64,000 bases of DNA from Actinomarina sp002308095 (GTDB lineage Bacteria; Actinomycetota; Acidimicrobiia; Actinomarinales; Actinomarinaceae): assembly GCA_045563135.1 (NCBI GenBank), contig JBJKUL010000001.1, positions 124,001 to 188,000 on the forward strand. The letters run 5' to 3'. Every line of letters begins with the position of its first letter. Positions within the stretch are counted from its first letter, which is position 1. Positions 8,526-16,971 of this stretch are shown piece after piece. Below the pieces are notes generated by a model, which saw only the letters and a program-made list of their open reading frames with translations, searched no databases and was not told where the DNA came from. The position numbers and the translations under genes were made by a program.

Positions 8526-9638
8526 TTAAAGTTGGCTTGCAGCAACTGAAGCAATAATTATTGTGAGGGTAATTATTCCGAGAGCTGTAATGAGAACTTC
8601 GTTCTTTGTGATTTTTATTTTAGGACCTGCGCTCATCAAAGCTGAGAAAAGTAAAATTGCGGCTGAAATTATTAATGCAAATAGTGGAGCATAGTCATGA
8701 AAATTGATAAAAACTTGAGATATAAGTACAGCAATTATACCCCCAACTAAAATTGCACCTAAAGGAATAACTGCTGAACCAGTGATTCTATTTCGAATAA
8801 TAACCGCTTCTTCTTCTTCAAAAAGCTCTAAACCTTTGGGTACGCCCAGAAGTATTGAGATTACTGAAATTAGCGCCTGAAAAAGAGTTGACATTAAAAC
8901 GATTCTCCAAAAAGATCCAAAAACTGGAAGCAAAAATAATGTTGGATCTTCTGGAAGAATTGGCTCAATTGTTTGACCAATTGATGATGTTATAAAGAAT
9001 CCGGTGATTGATCCAAACATTAACCCTAACCCAGTGCCTTGAAAGATTGATTCCCTATCACTTGTTTTTATGCCATGACCAATAAAGTTGGCTTCAAGTA
9101 GTTTCTTAACATTAACTGTATTTATAACTGCAAAAAAAGTTGTTAGAAGTGTTAAAGCAACAATGTAAGTAGTTTTCTTATATTCTGTTATAAGATTGAA
9201 AGTTTCAGATTCAAGAATCAAACCATCATAAAGATATGTACTTATAGCAATTGCTTGAATAAATCCAGTGATAATCCCAAATAAAGATCCATACTGTAAT
9301 GCGCGTGCAACTTTTGAAAATAAATCTGCAGGTGGTTCGATAAACTCCTCAACAACTTCGGTTGCTACAGGAGCTTCCTCAACAACTTCGGTTGCTACAG
9401 GAGCTTCCTCAACAACTTCGGTTGCTACAGGAGCTTCCTCAACAACTTCGGTTGCTACAGGAGCTTCCTCAACAACTTCGGTTGCTACAGGAGCTGCGGG
9501 GCTTCCAGAGGACCAACTTGAAAGAATTGAATTTATGTCAACGCCATTAGCTTCTGCTCTCGCCTGAGCTGATCGCGAAACTAGCATCTGAGGAACACCA
9601 GTTGTGTTACTAATTTCTTCTATAAGTTTTTCATCCAT
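8526..9638 (-). CDS. Seven-helix membrane protein with EEAPVATEVV repeats, unknown function
   Basis: 370 residues; I do not recognise the family. The first 45 residues are a soluble segment (MDEKLIEEISNTTGVPQMLV onward) with an A-R-x2-A-x2-x-G-V-D pattern that faintly recalls peripheral-subunit-binding helices. Five exact decapeptide repeats APVATEVVEE follow, forming an acidic Ala/Pro-rich flexible linker at about residues 50-100. Seven hydrophobic helices fill the rest, separated by short loops, one of which is acidic (LELFEEEEAV). It lies 17 bases after ctaG and 5 bases before aceA on the same strand, so it belongs to the oxidase transcript by position. A role in oxidase assembly or membrane organisation is only a guess. 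Confidence 0.65.
   Translation of the reverse strand: MDEKLIEEISNTTGVPQMLVSRSAQARAEANGVDINSILSSWSSGSPAAPVATEVVEEAPVATEVVEEAPVATEVVEEAPVATEVVEEAPVATEVVEEFIEPPADLFSKVARALQYGSLFGIITGFIQAIAISTYLYDGLILESETFNLITEYKKTTYIVALTLLTTFFAVINTVNVKKLLEANFIGHGIKTSDRESIFQGTGLGLMFGSITGFFITSSIGQTIEPILPEDPTLFLLPVFGSFWRIVLMSTLFQALISVISILLGVPKGLELFEEEEAVIIRNRITGSAVIPLGAILVGGIIAVLISQVFINFHDYAPLFALIISAAILLFSALMSAGPKIKITKNEVLITALGIITLTIIIASVAASQL
9346..9495. repeat. Tandem repeat, 30-bp unit, five copies
   Basis: Five in-frame 30-bp units, phase starting TCCTCAACAACTTCGGTTGC on the plus strand, with no base difference between the internal copies (9361-9480 is four perfect units). They encode the APVATEVVEE linker of the minus-strand membrane protein. 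Perfect identity at synonymous sites points to recent duplication or slippage, so copy number may vary between strains. Confidence 0.97.
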
Positions 9639-9655
9639 AATATTCTTATTAAATT

Positions 9656-10435
9656 TTAGTCGTTAGTTGAAGTTCTAACTACATCATCGAAGGTTTTTTC
9701 AGTTTTATACCAACTCATCCAAGTTATTAAAATAAATATCCACAGAATTAAACCACCACCCAATTTCAGGACAAGTCCAGCCATAGTTTGATCATTAATA
9801 ACCGATACATTAAAAATATTTTCAACCTCAAGATATGCGGAATACAATGGCTCCGTTCCAAATGCTAGGAAGCTTGCCGGAATCGTAGGTAACAAAGACT
9901 GAAGAAAAAGATAGGCTATCTTACCGGGAGCACTTAGTTGTTTGATATCTTTGGTTAGTCCTATTACGGGAATCCACATATTCAAAGAAACTAAAAGCAT
10001 TACTCCATGGATAAGGAAATGAAAGAGAGTATTAGTAACCATTAAATTAATTACATTAGTCCAGTGCATGCCAACCATAACAAAATTAAAAAGAAAAAAT
10101 GCAACCACGGGTTTAGTTGTTACTTGCAAAAGTGAAATTAAAGGTTTCACAGAAATTAATTTTTTTTGTGCACTATTCAAGCCATTTAGCAGCAGGGGGG
10201 GAGCAACTAGTGCTAGTACTAAGTGTTCTGCTGAGTGTACGGAGAATAAATATTTTTCACCAATATCATGAATTGGCCAATCTGTGAATAGCCAGAGGAA
10301 GAATAATCCCGAATACCATGATCTTCTTTTATTTTTTTTAATATCAGAATTGTCAGTGGAGTATTCAAAGAAAACTATAAGTGAAACTATCAGTGCCCAG
10401 ACGTCATAGTGTGGGTGCCAAACTAAACTACTCAT
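9656..10435 (-). CDS. ctaG: Cytochrome oxidase copper-assembly protein CtaG (caa3 type)
   Basis: Polytopic membrane protein of the CtaG_Caa3 family (COX assembly in actinobacteria and Bacillus), thought to help insert copper into the oxidase. 259 residues from the ATG at 10433-10435; a TTG one codon earlier is also open. Features seen: WHPHYDVWAL at the start, WPIHDIGEKYLFSVHSAEHL with several histidines, MHWTNVINLM, HFLIHGVMLL, and about seven hydrophobic helices. The start ATG overlaps the stop of the subunit IV gene (TGATG), indicating translational coupling. It ends 17 bases before the repeat-bearing membrane protein. Family assignment is firm; the molecular mechanism is not settled even in model organisms. 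Confidence 0.88.
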   Translation of the reverse strand: MSSLVWHPHYDVWALIVSLIVFFEYSTDNSDIKKNKRRSWYSGLFFLWLFTDWPIHDIGEKYLFSVHSAEHLVLALVAPPLLLNGLNSAQKKLISVKPLISLLQVTTKPVVAFFLFNFVMVGMHWTNVINLMVTNTLFHFLIHGVMLLVSLNMWIPVIGLTKDIKQLSAPGKIAYLFLQSLLPTIPASFLAFGTEPLYSAYLEVENIFNVSVINDQTMAGLVLKLGGGLILWIFILITWMSWYKTEKTFDDVVRTSTND

Positions 10436-10734
10436 CAAATAAAGTTTGCAGCAGCTCTTTCGAACATAACAATTGCAAATAAGATGAGTGCTAAAATCAT
10501 TCCACCAGTAAAAAATTTGTTTATCAGAGAGTTTTCAAACCTCAAGTGCATAAACCAACCAACAACAATTACAAACTTACCAACAGCTAAAATTATCAAG
10601 AGAGGGTCAGTAAACACTCCAACAAAGTCTTCGGTGTAGTATAAAGCAACTTCAATTGCAGTAAGAACACCTAGGACTAATGCTATCTGAACATATTGAG
10701 CAGGCTTTGGGTGCGGTTTGTGATCAACTGACAT
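10435..10734 (-). CDS. Cytochrome c oxidase subunit IV (small membrane subunit)
   Basis: 99-residue membrane protein of the prokaryotic COX4 type. It begins MSVDHKPHPKPAQYVQIALV and has three hydrophobic helices, including VGWFMHLRFENSLINKFF, the family hallmark (F-M-H-L-R/K-F). The frame stays open 43 codons further upstream, but that part runs inside ctaE and shows no oxidase character. The ATG at 10732-10734 overlaps the ctaE stop as TGATG. The subunit stabilises the oxidase core and is not catalytic. It sits in the expected ctaC-D-E-F order. Confidence 0.88.
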   Translation of the reverse strand: MSVDHKPHPKPAQYVQIALVLGVLTAIEVALYYTEDFVGVFTDPLLIILAVGKFVIVVGWFMHLRFENSLINKFFTGGMILALILFAIVMFERAAANFI

Positions 10735-11318
10735 CAGATTAGGTAAACCACTGTGAAAAGGACAATCCAAACAATATCTACGAAGTGCCAATATAAGGCG
10801 ACAAATTCCAAGTTCATTCCACCATCTAATGAGAGTCCTTTTTGTCTTTGGCCAATACCCCAAAGAGCTAAAAGCAGAACAACGCCAATAAATACGTGCA
10901 ACCCATGAAATCCAGTCAAAACATAAAATGTAGAACTAAAAATATTTGAAGATAGCTCAAATCCCTTATGATAAAATTCAGTAAATTCATAAATTTGACC
11001 TGCAAGAAAAACTGCACCCAACATGGCAGTAGATAGTAACCAAACCCTAGTTTTTTCTTGATCATTGTTTTCTAATGCATTGTGAGCAAGAACCATAGTT
11101 AATGAGCTCATTAATAAGACAAATGAACTTACAGAAGTGAATGGTATGTCGTAAACATCTGTAAGTTTAATTCCAGGAAAATCTCTTCCCTTGAAGATCA
11201 TAAATGTAGTTATTAAGGTCCCAAAGAAAAGTATTTCAGTAGATAAAAATATCCAGAATCCTAGTTTTCTAGTTTCAACGCCCGTAGGTTCATGAGGATA
11301 TGAGTGAGAGTCACTCAT
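10734..11318 (-). CDS. ctaE: Cytochrome c oxidase subunit III
   Basis: 194-residue subunit III of the aa3/caa3 heme-copper oxidase, with five predicted transmembrane helices, the short bacterial form. Recognisable blocks are LGFWIFLSTEILFFGTLITT at the N-terminus, STFYVLTGFHGLHVFIGVVL in the middle, and ALYWHFVDIVWIVLFTVVYL at the end, all characteristic of COX3. It does not carry metal centres but stabilises subunit I and its proton uptake. It overlaps ctaD by 8 bases and couples to the subunit IV gene by a TGATG overlap, so the oxidase subunits should be made together. Confidence 0.96.
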   Translation of the reverse strand: MSDSHSYPHEPTGVETRKLGFWIFLSTEILFFGTLITTFMIFKGRDFPGIKLTDVYDIPFTSVSSFVLLMSSLTMVLAHNALENNDQEKTRVWLLSTAMLGAVFLAGQIYEFTEFYHKGFELSSNIFSSTFYVLTGFHGLHVFIGVVLLLALWGIGQRQKGLSLDGGMNLEFVALYWHFVDIVWIVLFTVVYLI

Positions 11319-13272
11319 TTTCTAGATCTTCCATAAATTCTTCCTCTAAAGGCTCCGTTCCCCATCCAAAGCTACCGATAAGGATTAGCAAAGTACCAAG
11401 GATTGCTAAAGGAAGCATTTTATAAATTACAGCGTAGCCCAGGAACGGAAGTCCAGATGCCAAGATTATTGGAAAATATGATGGATTTGGAAGGACAATC
11501 TCTTCTGACGGGTTTAACCCTTCTTCCTCGAGTTCTGCTAATAATGCATCTGCTCCTTCTTTCCTAACAGGTCTGCCATCCTCATCCTCATCATATTTCA
11601 TATGCCAAAAATCATCAAGAGACTTTACTTCCGGTGCCTTCGAAAAGTTCCATACTGGTGTTGGTGAAGGAATACTCCATTCAATTGTTCGCGCATCCCA
11701 TGGATCAAATCCAGCTTCTGGGCCTTTTCTCTTTGAATATATCCAGTTAGCCATAAAGACCAATATGGAAAGAGCAATGATGAATGCTCCTATAGAAACG
11801 ATTAAGTTCCAAAATCCTAAATTAGTCTCTTCTGCGTACACCCAAGTTCTTCGAACCTGGCCTTGTAGTCCTAACCAATGCATCGGTCCAAAAGTGAGGT
11901 TAAAACCAATTATCATGAGCCAAAAATGTATTTTTCCTAAAGCTTCGTTATACATTTTTCCCCATACTTTCGGGAACCAGTAATAGAGACCTGAGAAAAT
12001 GCCAAACATAGCACCTCCAAAAAGAACATAGTGAAAATGTGCAACAACATAATATGTATCGGTTTGCTGGGTATCTGCTGGGACAATCGAATGTGTTACT
12101 CCACTGAGTCCACCAATAACAAACATACCAATAAATCCTAGAGAAAATAGCATCGGTGTATTAAGTTTTAACTTACCTCCCCAAATTGTTCCAAGCCAAT
12201 TAAATATCTTTACACCAGTTGGCACAGCTATAACCATTGTTGATAACCCAAAACCTGCTTGGGCTACAGGACTTATTGCTGATGCAAACATGTGATGTGC
12301 CCACACTCCAAAACCAATAAATGCTATACCGAACCCTGCAAACACTATTGCTGGATAGCCGAAAAGAGGCTTTCTAGAGAAAGTAGGTAAGACCTCAGAG
12401 ACAATTCCAAAGGCAGGAAGTATTAATATGTATACTTCAGGGTGACCAAATAACCAAAATAGATGTTGCCATAATATTGGGTCACCTCCACCTTCGGTCA
12501 AAAAGAAAGTTGTTCCAAATTGTCTATCAAATGTTACATAAAAGAGTGCTATAGCAATTATTGGTAATGAGAATGCAAGTAAAAATGAAACTGCAAATGT
12601 CATCCAGGTGAATACGGGCATTCTCATTAGTCTCATACCTTTAGTTCTCATGTTCAGAATTGTTGTTATGAAATTAAATGCTGAGACTAAAGAAGCAATA
12701 CCAAGAATTTGTAGACCTATAGCCCAATAATCCATAGCTGTACCAGGTGAGTATTTAAAACCAGCATTGGGTTGATACCCAAACCAGCCACCATTGGGAG
12801 CAGAACCTAATCTACTAACTTCTTCTGCCAAATAACCACCTTGAGGTGCTCCTGCTGTACCAAATAAGAAAGTTGAATATAGAAAAACTCCTCCAAAGAT
12901 AAAAATCCAAAAAGAAAGAGCATTTAGCCTTGGAAAGGCAACATCTCTTGCACCTATTTGCAGAGGTAACAAATAATTAAAAAAAGCAGCACTGATGGGC
13001 ATAATTGCCAGAAAGATCATCGTGGTACCATGCATAGTAAACATAGCGTTGTACTCAGCAGCACTTAAAAAGTTATTGTCTGGAGAAGCTAATTGGATTC
13101 TCAACAAGAGGGCTTCAATGCCTCCGATAAGTAAAAAGAAGAATGCAGCATATCCATACATTATTCCTATTTTTTTGTGGTCAACGGTTGTTATCCAGCT
13201 CCATATTCCTGTTTCTGAAGAGGGTCTTTTAAATATGTTAGATTGTTTTTTTGGTTCAATAATTTTTGTCAT
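11311..13272 (-). CDS. ctaD: Cytochrome c oxidase subunit I
   Basis: Catalytic subunit of the proton-pumping terminal oxidase, 653 residues, integral membrane. The heme a ligand is His81 with its partner His414. The CuB ligands are His277 (HPEVY, with the cross-linking Tyr281) and His326-His327, and the heme a3 ligand is His412 in AHFHYVLFGG. The protein is about 100 residues longer than the minimal COX1. It carries a loop at about 140-180 (GAPQGGYLAEEVSRLGSAPN) and a C-terminal acidic linker followed by two extra hydrophobic helices. The gene overlaps ctaC by 4 bases upstream and ctaE by 8 bases downstream. Aerobic respiration with a high-capacity A-type oxidase is the clear reading. Confidence 0.98.
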   Translation of the reverse strand: MTKIIEPKKQSNIFKRPSSETGIWSWITTVDHKKIGIMYGYAAFFFLLIGGIEALLLRIQLASPDNNFLSAAEYNAMFTMHGTTMIFLAIMPISAAFFNYLLPLQIGARDVAFPRLNALSFWIFIFGGVFLYSTFLFGTAGAPQGGYLAEEVSRLGSAPNGGWFGYQPNAGFKYSPGTAMDYWAIGLQILGIASLVSAFNFITTILNMRTKGMRLMRMPVFTWMTFAVSFLLAFSLPIIAIALFYVTFDRQFGTTFFLTEGGGDPILWQHLFWLFGHPEVYILILPAFGIVSEVLPTFSRKPLFGYPAIVFAGFGIAFIGFGVWAHHMFASAISPVAQAGFGLSTMVIAVPTGVKIFNWLGTIWGGKLKLNTPMLFSLGFIGMFVIGGLSGVTHSIVPADTQQTDTYYVVAHFHYVLFGGAMFGIFSGLYYWFPKVWGKMYNEALGKIHFWLMIIGFNLTFGPMHWLGLQGQVRRTWVYAEETNLGFWNLIVSIGAFIIALSILVFMANWIYSKRKGPEAGFDPWDARTIEWSIPSPTPVWNFSKAPEVKSLDDFWHMKYDEDEDGRPVRKEGADALLAELEEEGLNPSEEIVLPNPSYFPIILASGLPFLGYAVIYKMLPLAILGTLLILIGSFGWGTEPLEEEFMEDLENE

Positions 13273-14276
13273 TTAAGTGTTCCTAAATAAGCAATTAATG
13301 CGTTTATTTCTTTCTCAGTTAATTCTAGATTAGGCATGAAAGTACCAGGTTTTATTTCAGCAGGATTTGCAAGCCACTTTGTTAGATTTTCAGGATTATT
13401 TTTCAAGGCTGCACCAGCAAAGACACTTCTATTTGCAAAATGTGTAAGATTAGGAGCGATTCTATCACCTTGTACATCCCACACCCCATCAATAACATGG
13501 CACTGCGTACAGCCTGCATTTAGATAAACAAGTTGACCTTCAGCAGCTAAGGAAGATTCAGGCAATTCTTTTTCTGCATAAGATTGTTCATTTGCTACCC
13601 AGGCAGCAAAATCACTTTCAGTCATAGAAATAACCCTTCCTCTCATTTTTGAATGACTTAATCCACAATACTCACCGCATTGAGCCCAGAATTCTTCGGG
13701 AGAATCAGCTTGAAGATTAAGATACGTTGTTTGTCCTGGAACTAGGTATCTTTTTCCGTTTAGTTTAGGGACCCAATAGTTATGTAAAACGTCATTTGAC
13801 CACATTTCGAGTCTGACGGGTTGGTCTTCAGGTATTACTAAAACATTCGCAGTAGTTATTCCAAAATCTGGGTATTTGTATTCAAACCACCACTGGTGAC
13901 CAATTACCTCAATTTTAAGTGCATCCTCTGGCTCACGAGCAAGATCAAATATTGTTTTTACAGTAGGTACAGCAATTGCTGCCAAAATTAATACAGGAAT
14001 AATCGTCCAAAGAATTTCCAAGAAGTTATTTCCATGAATTTGCTTTGGGTCTGGGCTAGATTCCCTCTCCTTAAAATAAAACACTGAAAATAGAAGTGCA
14101 CCTTGAACAATTACAAAGACACCTACAGCAATCCAAAATGTAAGCCAAAAAAGTTCATCAATACTTCTTGCATAAGGGCCTGCGGGACTTAACGAGTCAA
14201 GGGGAGCATCTTCTATACAAGAAGCTATGAAAATAAACCCTAACAAAAAAATTTTTTTACTTTTAAACAATTTCAT
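13269..14276 (-). CDS. ctaC: Cytochrome c oxidase subunit II with fused cytochrome c (caa3 type)
   Basis: 335 residues from the ATG at 14274-14276 (a TTG three codons earlier is open but less likely). Residues 1-20 look like a lipoprotein signal ending in IASC. Two transmembrane helices follow, then the CuA cupredoxin with ligands His165, Cys200, Cys204, His208 and Met211 and the aromatic HQWWFEYKYP patch for electron entry. The C-terminal 90 residues are a class I cytochrome c domain: CTQCH at 256-260 and probable axial Met314 in GTFMPN. This fusion defines the caa3 type, which accepts electrons through its own cytochrome. An AAGGAT Shine-Dalgarno lies about 10 bases upstream, within a perfect palindrome. 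Confidence 0.97.
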   Translation of the reverse strand: MKLFKSKKIFLLGFIFIASCIEDAPLDSLSPAGPYARSIDELFWLTFWIAVGVFVIVQGALLFSVFYFKERESSPDPKQIHGNNFLEILWTIIPVLILAAIAVPTVKTIFDLAREPEDALKIEVIGHQWWFEYKYPDFGITTANVLVIPEDQPVRLEMWSNDVLHNYWVPKLNGKRYLVPGQTTYLNLQADSPEEFWAQCGEYCGLSHSKMRGRVISMTESDFAAWVANEQSYAEKELPESSLAAEGQLVYLNAGCTQCHVIDGVWDVQGDRIAPNLTHFANRSVFAGAALKNNPENLTKWLANPAEIKPGTFMPNLELTEKEINALIAYLGTLK

Positions 14277-14284
14277 CTCAAACA

Positions 14285-14317
14285 ATCCTTAAGGATAGCG
14301 TTCAAACTATATATAGT
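14285..14317. promoter_or_regulatory. Divergent ctaC/ctaB control region with two 12-bp palindromes
   Basis: The 64-base gap between ctaC (minus) and ctaB (plus) holds two perfect 12-bp palindromes 9 bases apart: ATCCTTAAGGAT (14285-14296) and ACTATATATAGT (14306-14317). The second reads TATAGT on either strand, so it could supply a -10 box in both directions. Predicted starts would fall near 14324 for ctaB and 14299 for ctaC. The first overlaps the ctaC ribosome binding site and could be an operator or just a symmetric AT-rich run. No convincing -35 boxes are visible. Confidence 0.4.
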
Positions 14318-14340
14318 GTAATCATAAGTAGTATGTGTTA

Positions 14341-15228
14341 ATGTTATCAAAAAAAATTTCTTTGGTAAAAAAATTTGTAAAACTCTCAAAACTGCGGGTT
14401 GTGGAACTCTTGTTAGTCACAACAATACCAAGCATGATAGTCTCTCTTTACTCAATGCCCCCACTGACGCTTGTATTATCTACGCTAGTTGGTGGAACGT
14501 TGTTAGCTGTTAGTGCAAATGTCATGAACCAGGTTTTTGAAATTGAAAGAGACAAGTTAATGCAGAGAACTGCAGATAGACCACTCGTGACAGGAGAGCT
14601 CACTAAATCTACTGGTATAGGATTTTCAATAATTACCGGGATTATTGGTTTTGCAACTTTATATTTACTAACAACTCCAACAGCAGCATATATAGGGCTT
14701 ATAGCAAATCAATTCTACATTTTCATCTATACATTAATTCTTAAGCCAAGAACAAATCAAAACATTGTAATTGGTGGAGCTGCAGGAGCAGCTCCGGTAT
14801 TAATTGGTTGGACTGCGACAGGTAGCACTCTTGATATCGGGGCCTGGCTATTGTTTTTATTAGTATTTATGTGGACTCCGGCACATTTTTGGGCTCTCTC
14901 AATTGAAAACAAGGAAGATTATAAACATGCAGATTTTCCAATGCTACCAACTCAGGAATCATACGAAAGATCTACAATATATATAGCAATTTATTCTTGT
15001 GCAACGGTGTTGATTTCATTAGCTGTTGCTCCAGTGCTTCAATTAGGTATTGTTTATTTACTAATTTCCATTTTTTTAGGATCAAATCTAATGCTTAAAT
15101 CTTTTAACCTGTATAAAAAAAATATAAAGCCGATCAAATACTTTGTCTTTTCAAACACTTATTTAGCTGTTATATTTTTAGGAATAGTTGCAGACATAAT
15201 GTGGACATTGAGGGGAATAGCTGTATGA
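14341..15228 (+). CDS. ctaB: Protoheme IX farnesyltransferase (heme O synthase)
   Basis: UbiA-family membrane prenyltransferase that adds a farnesyl chain to heme b, the first step to heme a for the oxidase. 295 residues from the ATG at 14341 (a GTG two codons upstream is in frame). The first prenyl-binding region is NVMNQVFEIERDKLMQRTAD followed by RPL; the usual Asp pair of NDxxD is partly replaced by Glu, and the R-T-x2-R-P-L block is kept. About nine hydrophobic helices follow, including AGAAPVLIGWTA and FMWTPAHFWALSIENKEDY, which are strong CtaB/CyoE hallmarks. It is divergent from ctaC and overlaps lgt by 4 bases (ATGA). Confidence 0.95.
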   Translation: MLSKKISLVKKFVKLSKLRVVELLLVTTIPSMIVSLYSMPPLTLVLSTLVGGTLLAVSANVMNQVFEIERDKLMQRTADRPLVTGELTKSTGIGFSIITGIIGFATLYLLTTPTAAYIGLIANQFYIFIYTLILKPRTNQNIVIGGAAGAAPVLIGWTATGSTLDIGAWLLFLLVFMWTPAHFWALSIENKEDYKHADFPMLPTQESYERSTIYIAIYSCATVLISLAVAPVLQLGIVYLLISIFLGSNLMLKSFNLYKKNIKPIKYFVFSNTYLAVIFLGIVADIMWTLRGIAV

Positions 15229-16055
15229 ATGAATTTCTTTTTTCGATAACCTATCCGCCTATACCAATTACACAAATTGGACCTGTTGCCTTTTCTTTAC
15301 ATGGAGTATTTGCTGCAGTCGGTTTTTATTTTGGATCAACTTACGCGATTAAGTTATGTGTGAAAGATGGAAATGATGACCAGCTATTTTCAGATGCTTT
15401 TACCTGGGCAATTTTTGGTGCAATAATTGGTGCGAGATTTTTTACAATACCTGCTCACATAGGAGATCCAGGCTATGGATTAGATGATGTATTTTCAGTA
15501 GCAGGTAGTTATTCAATTATGGGTGGTATGTCAGGAGGTATTATCGCAGCATATTTGAGGATTGTAACAGTAGGTAAAGCAAACTTTCAAACTTATAGTG
15601 ATTATGCTGCCCCAGGATTAATTATGGGTATTGCTATTGGAAGAATAGGGGACCTAGCAATTGTTGAACATTTAGGAAGAGCAACTGATTTTATGTTTGG
15701 TTACGAAATCAAGCCTGGGTATGATGTAGCTCCGCAACACAATGCACTTGAATGCTTTGCTCCCGAGATTACTTGCGGAACCTATCACCATGTTGCAATG
15801 TACGACCTTATTCTTGCAACTCTTTTCTTTTTTGTATTTAGATACTTACAAAAGAATCTAAATTTTGGGAGTGGTTCTTGGATTGGTCTATGGGCAATCT
15901 GGTATGGTGTTCAAAGAATGATACTAGACACACTCAGGTTTGGCATGGGTGATGCAACTATCGGCATATTTACTTGGAATCAGATTGGTGGTGCAACCCT
16001 TGCAAGCATTGGACTGCTGGTCTTTTTACGATTTAAGAATATTAAAACAAGCTAA
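15225..16055 (+). CDS. lgt: Prolipoprotein diacylglyceryl transferase
   Basis: Transfers diacylglycerol from phosphatidylglycerol to the lipobox cysteine of prolipoproteins, in the cytoplasmic membrane. 276 residues from the ATG at 15225, which overlaps the ctaB stop as ATGA. Key blocks seen: FSLHGVFAAVGFYFG near the N-terminus (the conserved His-Gly), GAIIGARFFTIPAHIGDPG, and the signature GIAIGRIGDLAIVEHLGRAT, in which the usual G-N-F is G-D-L. YGVQRMILDTLRFG follows in the last third. Several seven-helix segments are evident. It would process the lipoproteins encoded here (ctaC and the cupredoxin protein). Its 3' end overlaps the convergent CaCA gene by 14 bases. Confidence 0.92.
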   Translation: MNEFLFSITYPPIPITQIGPVAFSLHGVFAAVGFYFGSTYAIKLCVKDGNDDQLFSDAFTWAIFGAIIGARFFTIPAHIGDPGYGLDDVFSVAGSYSIMGGMSGGIIAAYLRIVTVGKANFQTYSDYAAPGLIMGIAIGRIGDLAIVEHLGRATDFMFGYEIKPGYDVAPQHNALECFAPEITCGTYHHVAMYDLILATLFFFVFRYLQKNLNFGSGSWIGLWAIWYGVQRMILDTLRFGMGDATIGIFTWNQIGGATLASIGLLVFLRFKNIKTS

Positions 16056-16965
16056 ATATAAATAACGAATACGCACCCAGCATTGAGAAACCTACAAGGG
16101 AACTTCTTTTTACTGTGCTCCTTGAAAAGATTATCACCATTAAAGAGACAAAGTACATCATAAACATCTGAATTAAAACATCTGATTCAATATTTCCTGG
16201 TTGGATAACAATAGAAGCACCACCTACAAGACCAATATTAAAAAGATTTGAACCAAAAATATTTCCAAAAACTATATCTGGTTTTTTCAATCTAGCGGCA
16301 GCAATAGTTCCAGCTACTTCTGGAAGACTTGTTCCAAGCGCAACCACTGTAACTCCAATTATTAAAGATGATATTCCAAATAATTCAGCTAAATCTATTG
16401 CATTATTTACTACTAGTGAGCTCCCAAAGATTGTTGCACCTAAAGATAATGCAGCTTTTGGCCATACATTTGTTATTGTTTCTTCCATAAACTCTTCATC
16501 CTCAATAGCTTCTTCATTTACTAATTTATATGTGATTGCTACAACAAGTATTAATAGAGTGATGCCTAATATAAAAGGAAATTCATTAATCAAAATATAG
16601 CTGGATACAAAAACTGTTGTCACAACCATCATCCACAAGGCAGATGTTGGGTTAAGATCTATTTTTTTATTGTATGAAGTATCAATAAACAAATACAACA
16701 CAGCAACCACAAGTAATGAGTTTGCAATATTTGAACCAATTATGTTGCCTATTCCTAAAGATAAATTTCCATTTAATGCAGCACCTGTGCTCGCAAATAA
16801 TTCTGGAGCTGAGGTTCCAAAACCAATAAACGTAGCTCCAATAATTGATGGAGGTATTTTTAACTTTAGTGCAATTTGAACAGCAGATTTGACCATAACA
16901 TCAGCACCCTTAACCAAAAGAATGAACCCAGCCGCGAGGCCCAAAAGAATAACTAAAATATCCAT
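16042..16965 (-). CDS. Calcium/sodium antiporter of the CaCA family (YrbG-like)
   Basis: 307-residue membrane exchanger with two inverted alpha-repeats. The first contains GFGTSAPELFAS (about residues 47-58) and NIIGSNIANSLLV; the second has ALGTSLPEVAGT and NIFGSNLFNIGLVGG. These are the ion-binding Glu/Asn-bearing motifs of the CaCA superfamily. A cytoplasmic acidic loop (NEEAIEDEEFMEETI) separates the halves. Ten transmembrane helices are expected. It would use the sodium gradient to extrude calcium, although CaCA proteins can also be H+- or K+-coupled. It follows the LLM oxidoreductase gene by 6 bases and overlaps the lgt 3' end by 14 bases. Confidence 0.92.
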   Translation of the reverse strand: MDILVILLGLAAGFILLVKGADVMVKSAVQIALKLKIPPSIIGATFIGFGTSAPELFASTGAALNGNLSLGIGNIIGSNIANSLLVVAVLYLFIDTSYNKKIDLNPTSALWMMVVTTVFVSSYILINEFPFILGITLLILVVAITYKLVNEEAIEDEEFMEETITNVWPKAALSLGATIFGSSLVVNNAIDLAELFGISSLIIGVTVVALGTSLPEVAGTIAAARLKKPDIVFGNIFGSNLFNIGLVGGASIVIQPGNIESDVLIQMFMMYFVSLMVIIFSRSTVKRSSLVGFSMLGAYSLFIFSLF

Positions 16966-16971
16966 CAGATC

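Noticed and set aside
9346..9495. CRISPR-like array
   Set aside because: The units are contiguous with no spacers, stay in frame, and encode a regular linker inside a long gene.
9268..9567. Open reading frames on the plus strand across the 30-bp repeats
   Set aside because: They exist only because the repeat unit length is a multiple of three, which keeps other frames open. The minus-strand frame has the membrane protein character and operon position.
10735..10863. Longer N-terminus for the oxidase subunit IV gene
   Set aside because: The extra 43 codons lie inside ctaE and encode no subunit IV feature; the ATG at 10732-10734 with the TGATG overlap is the natural start.
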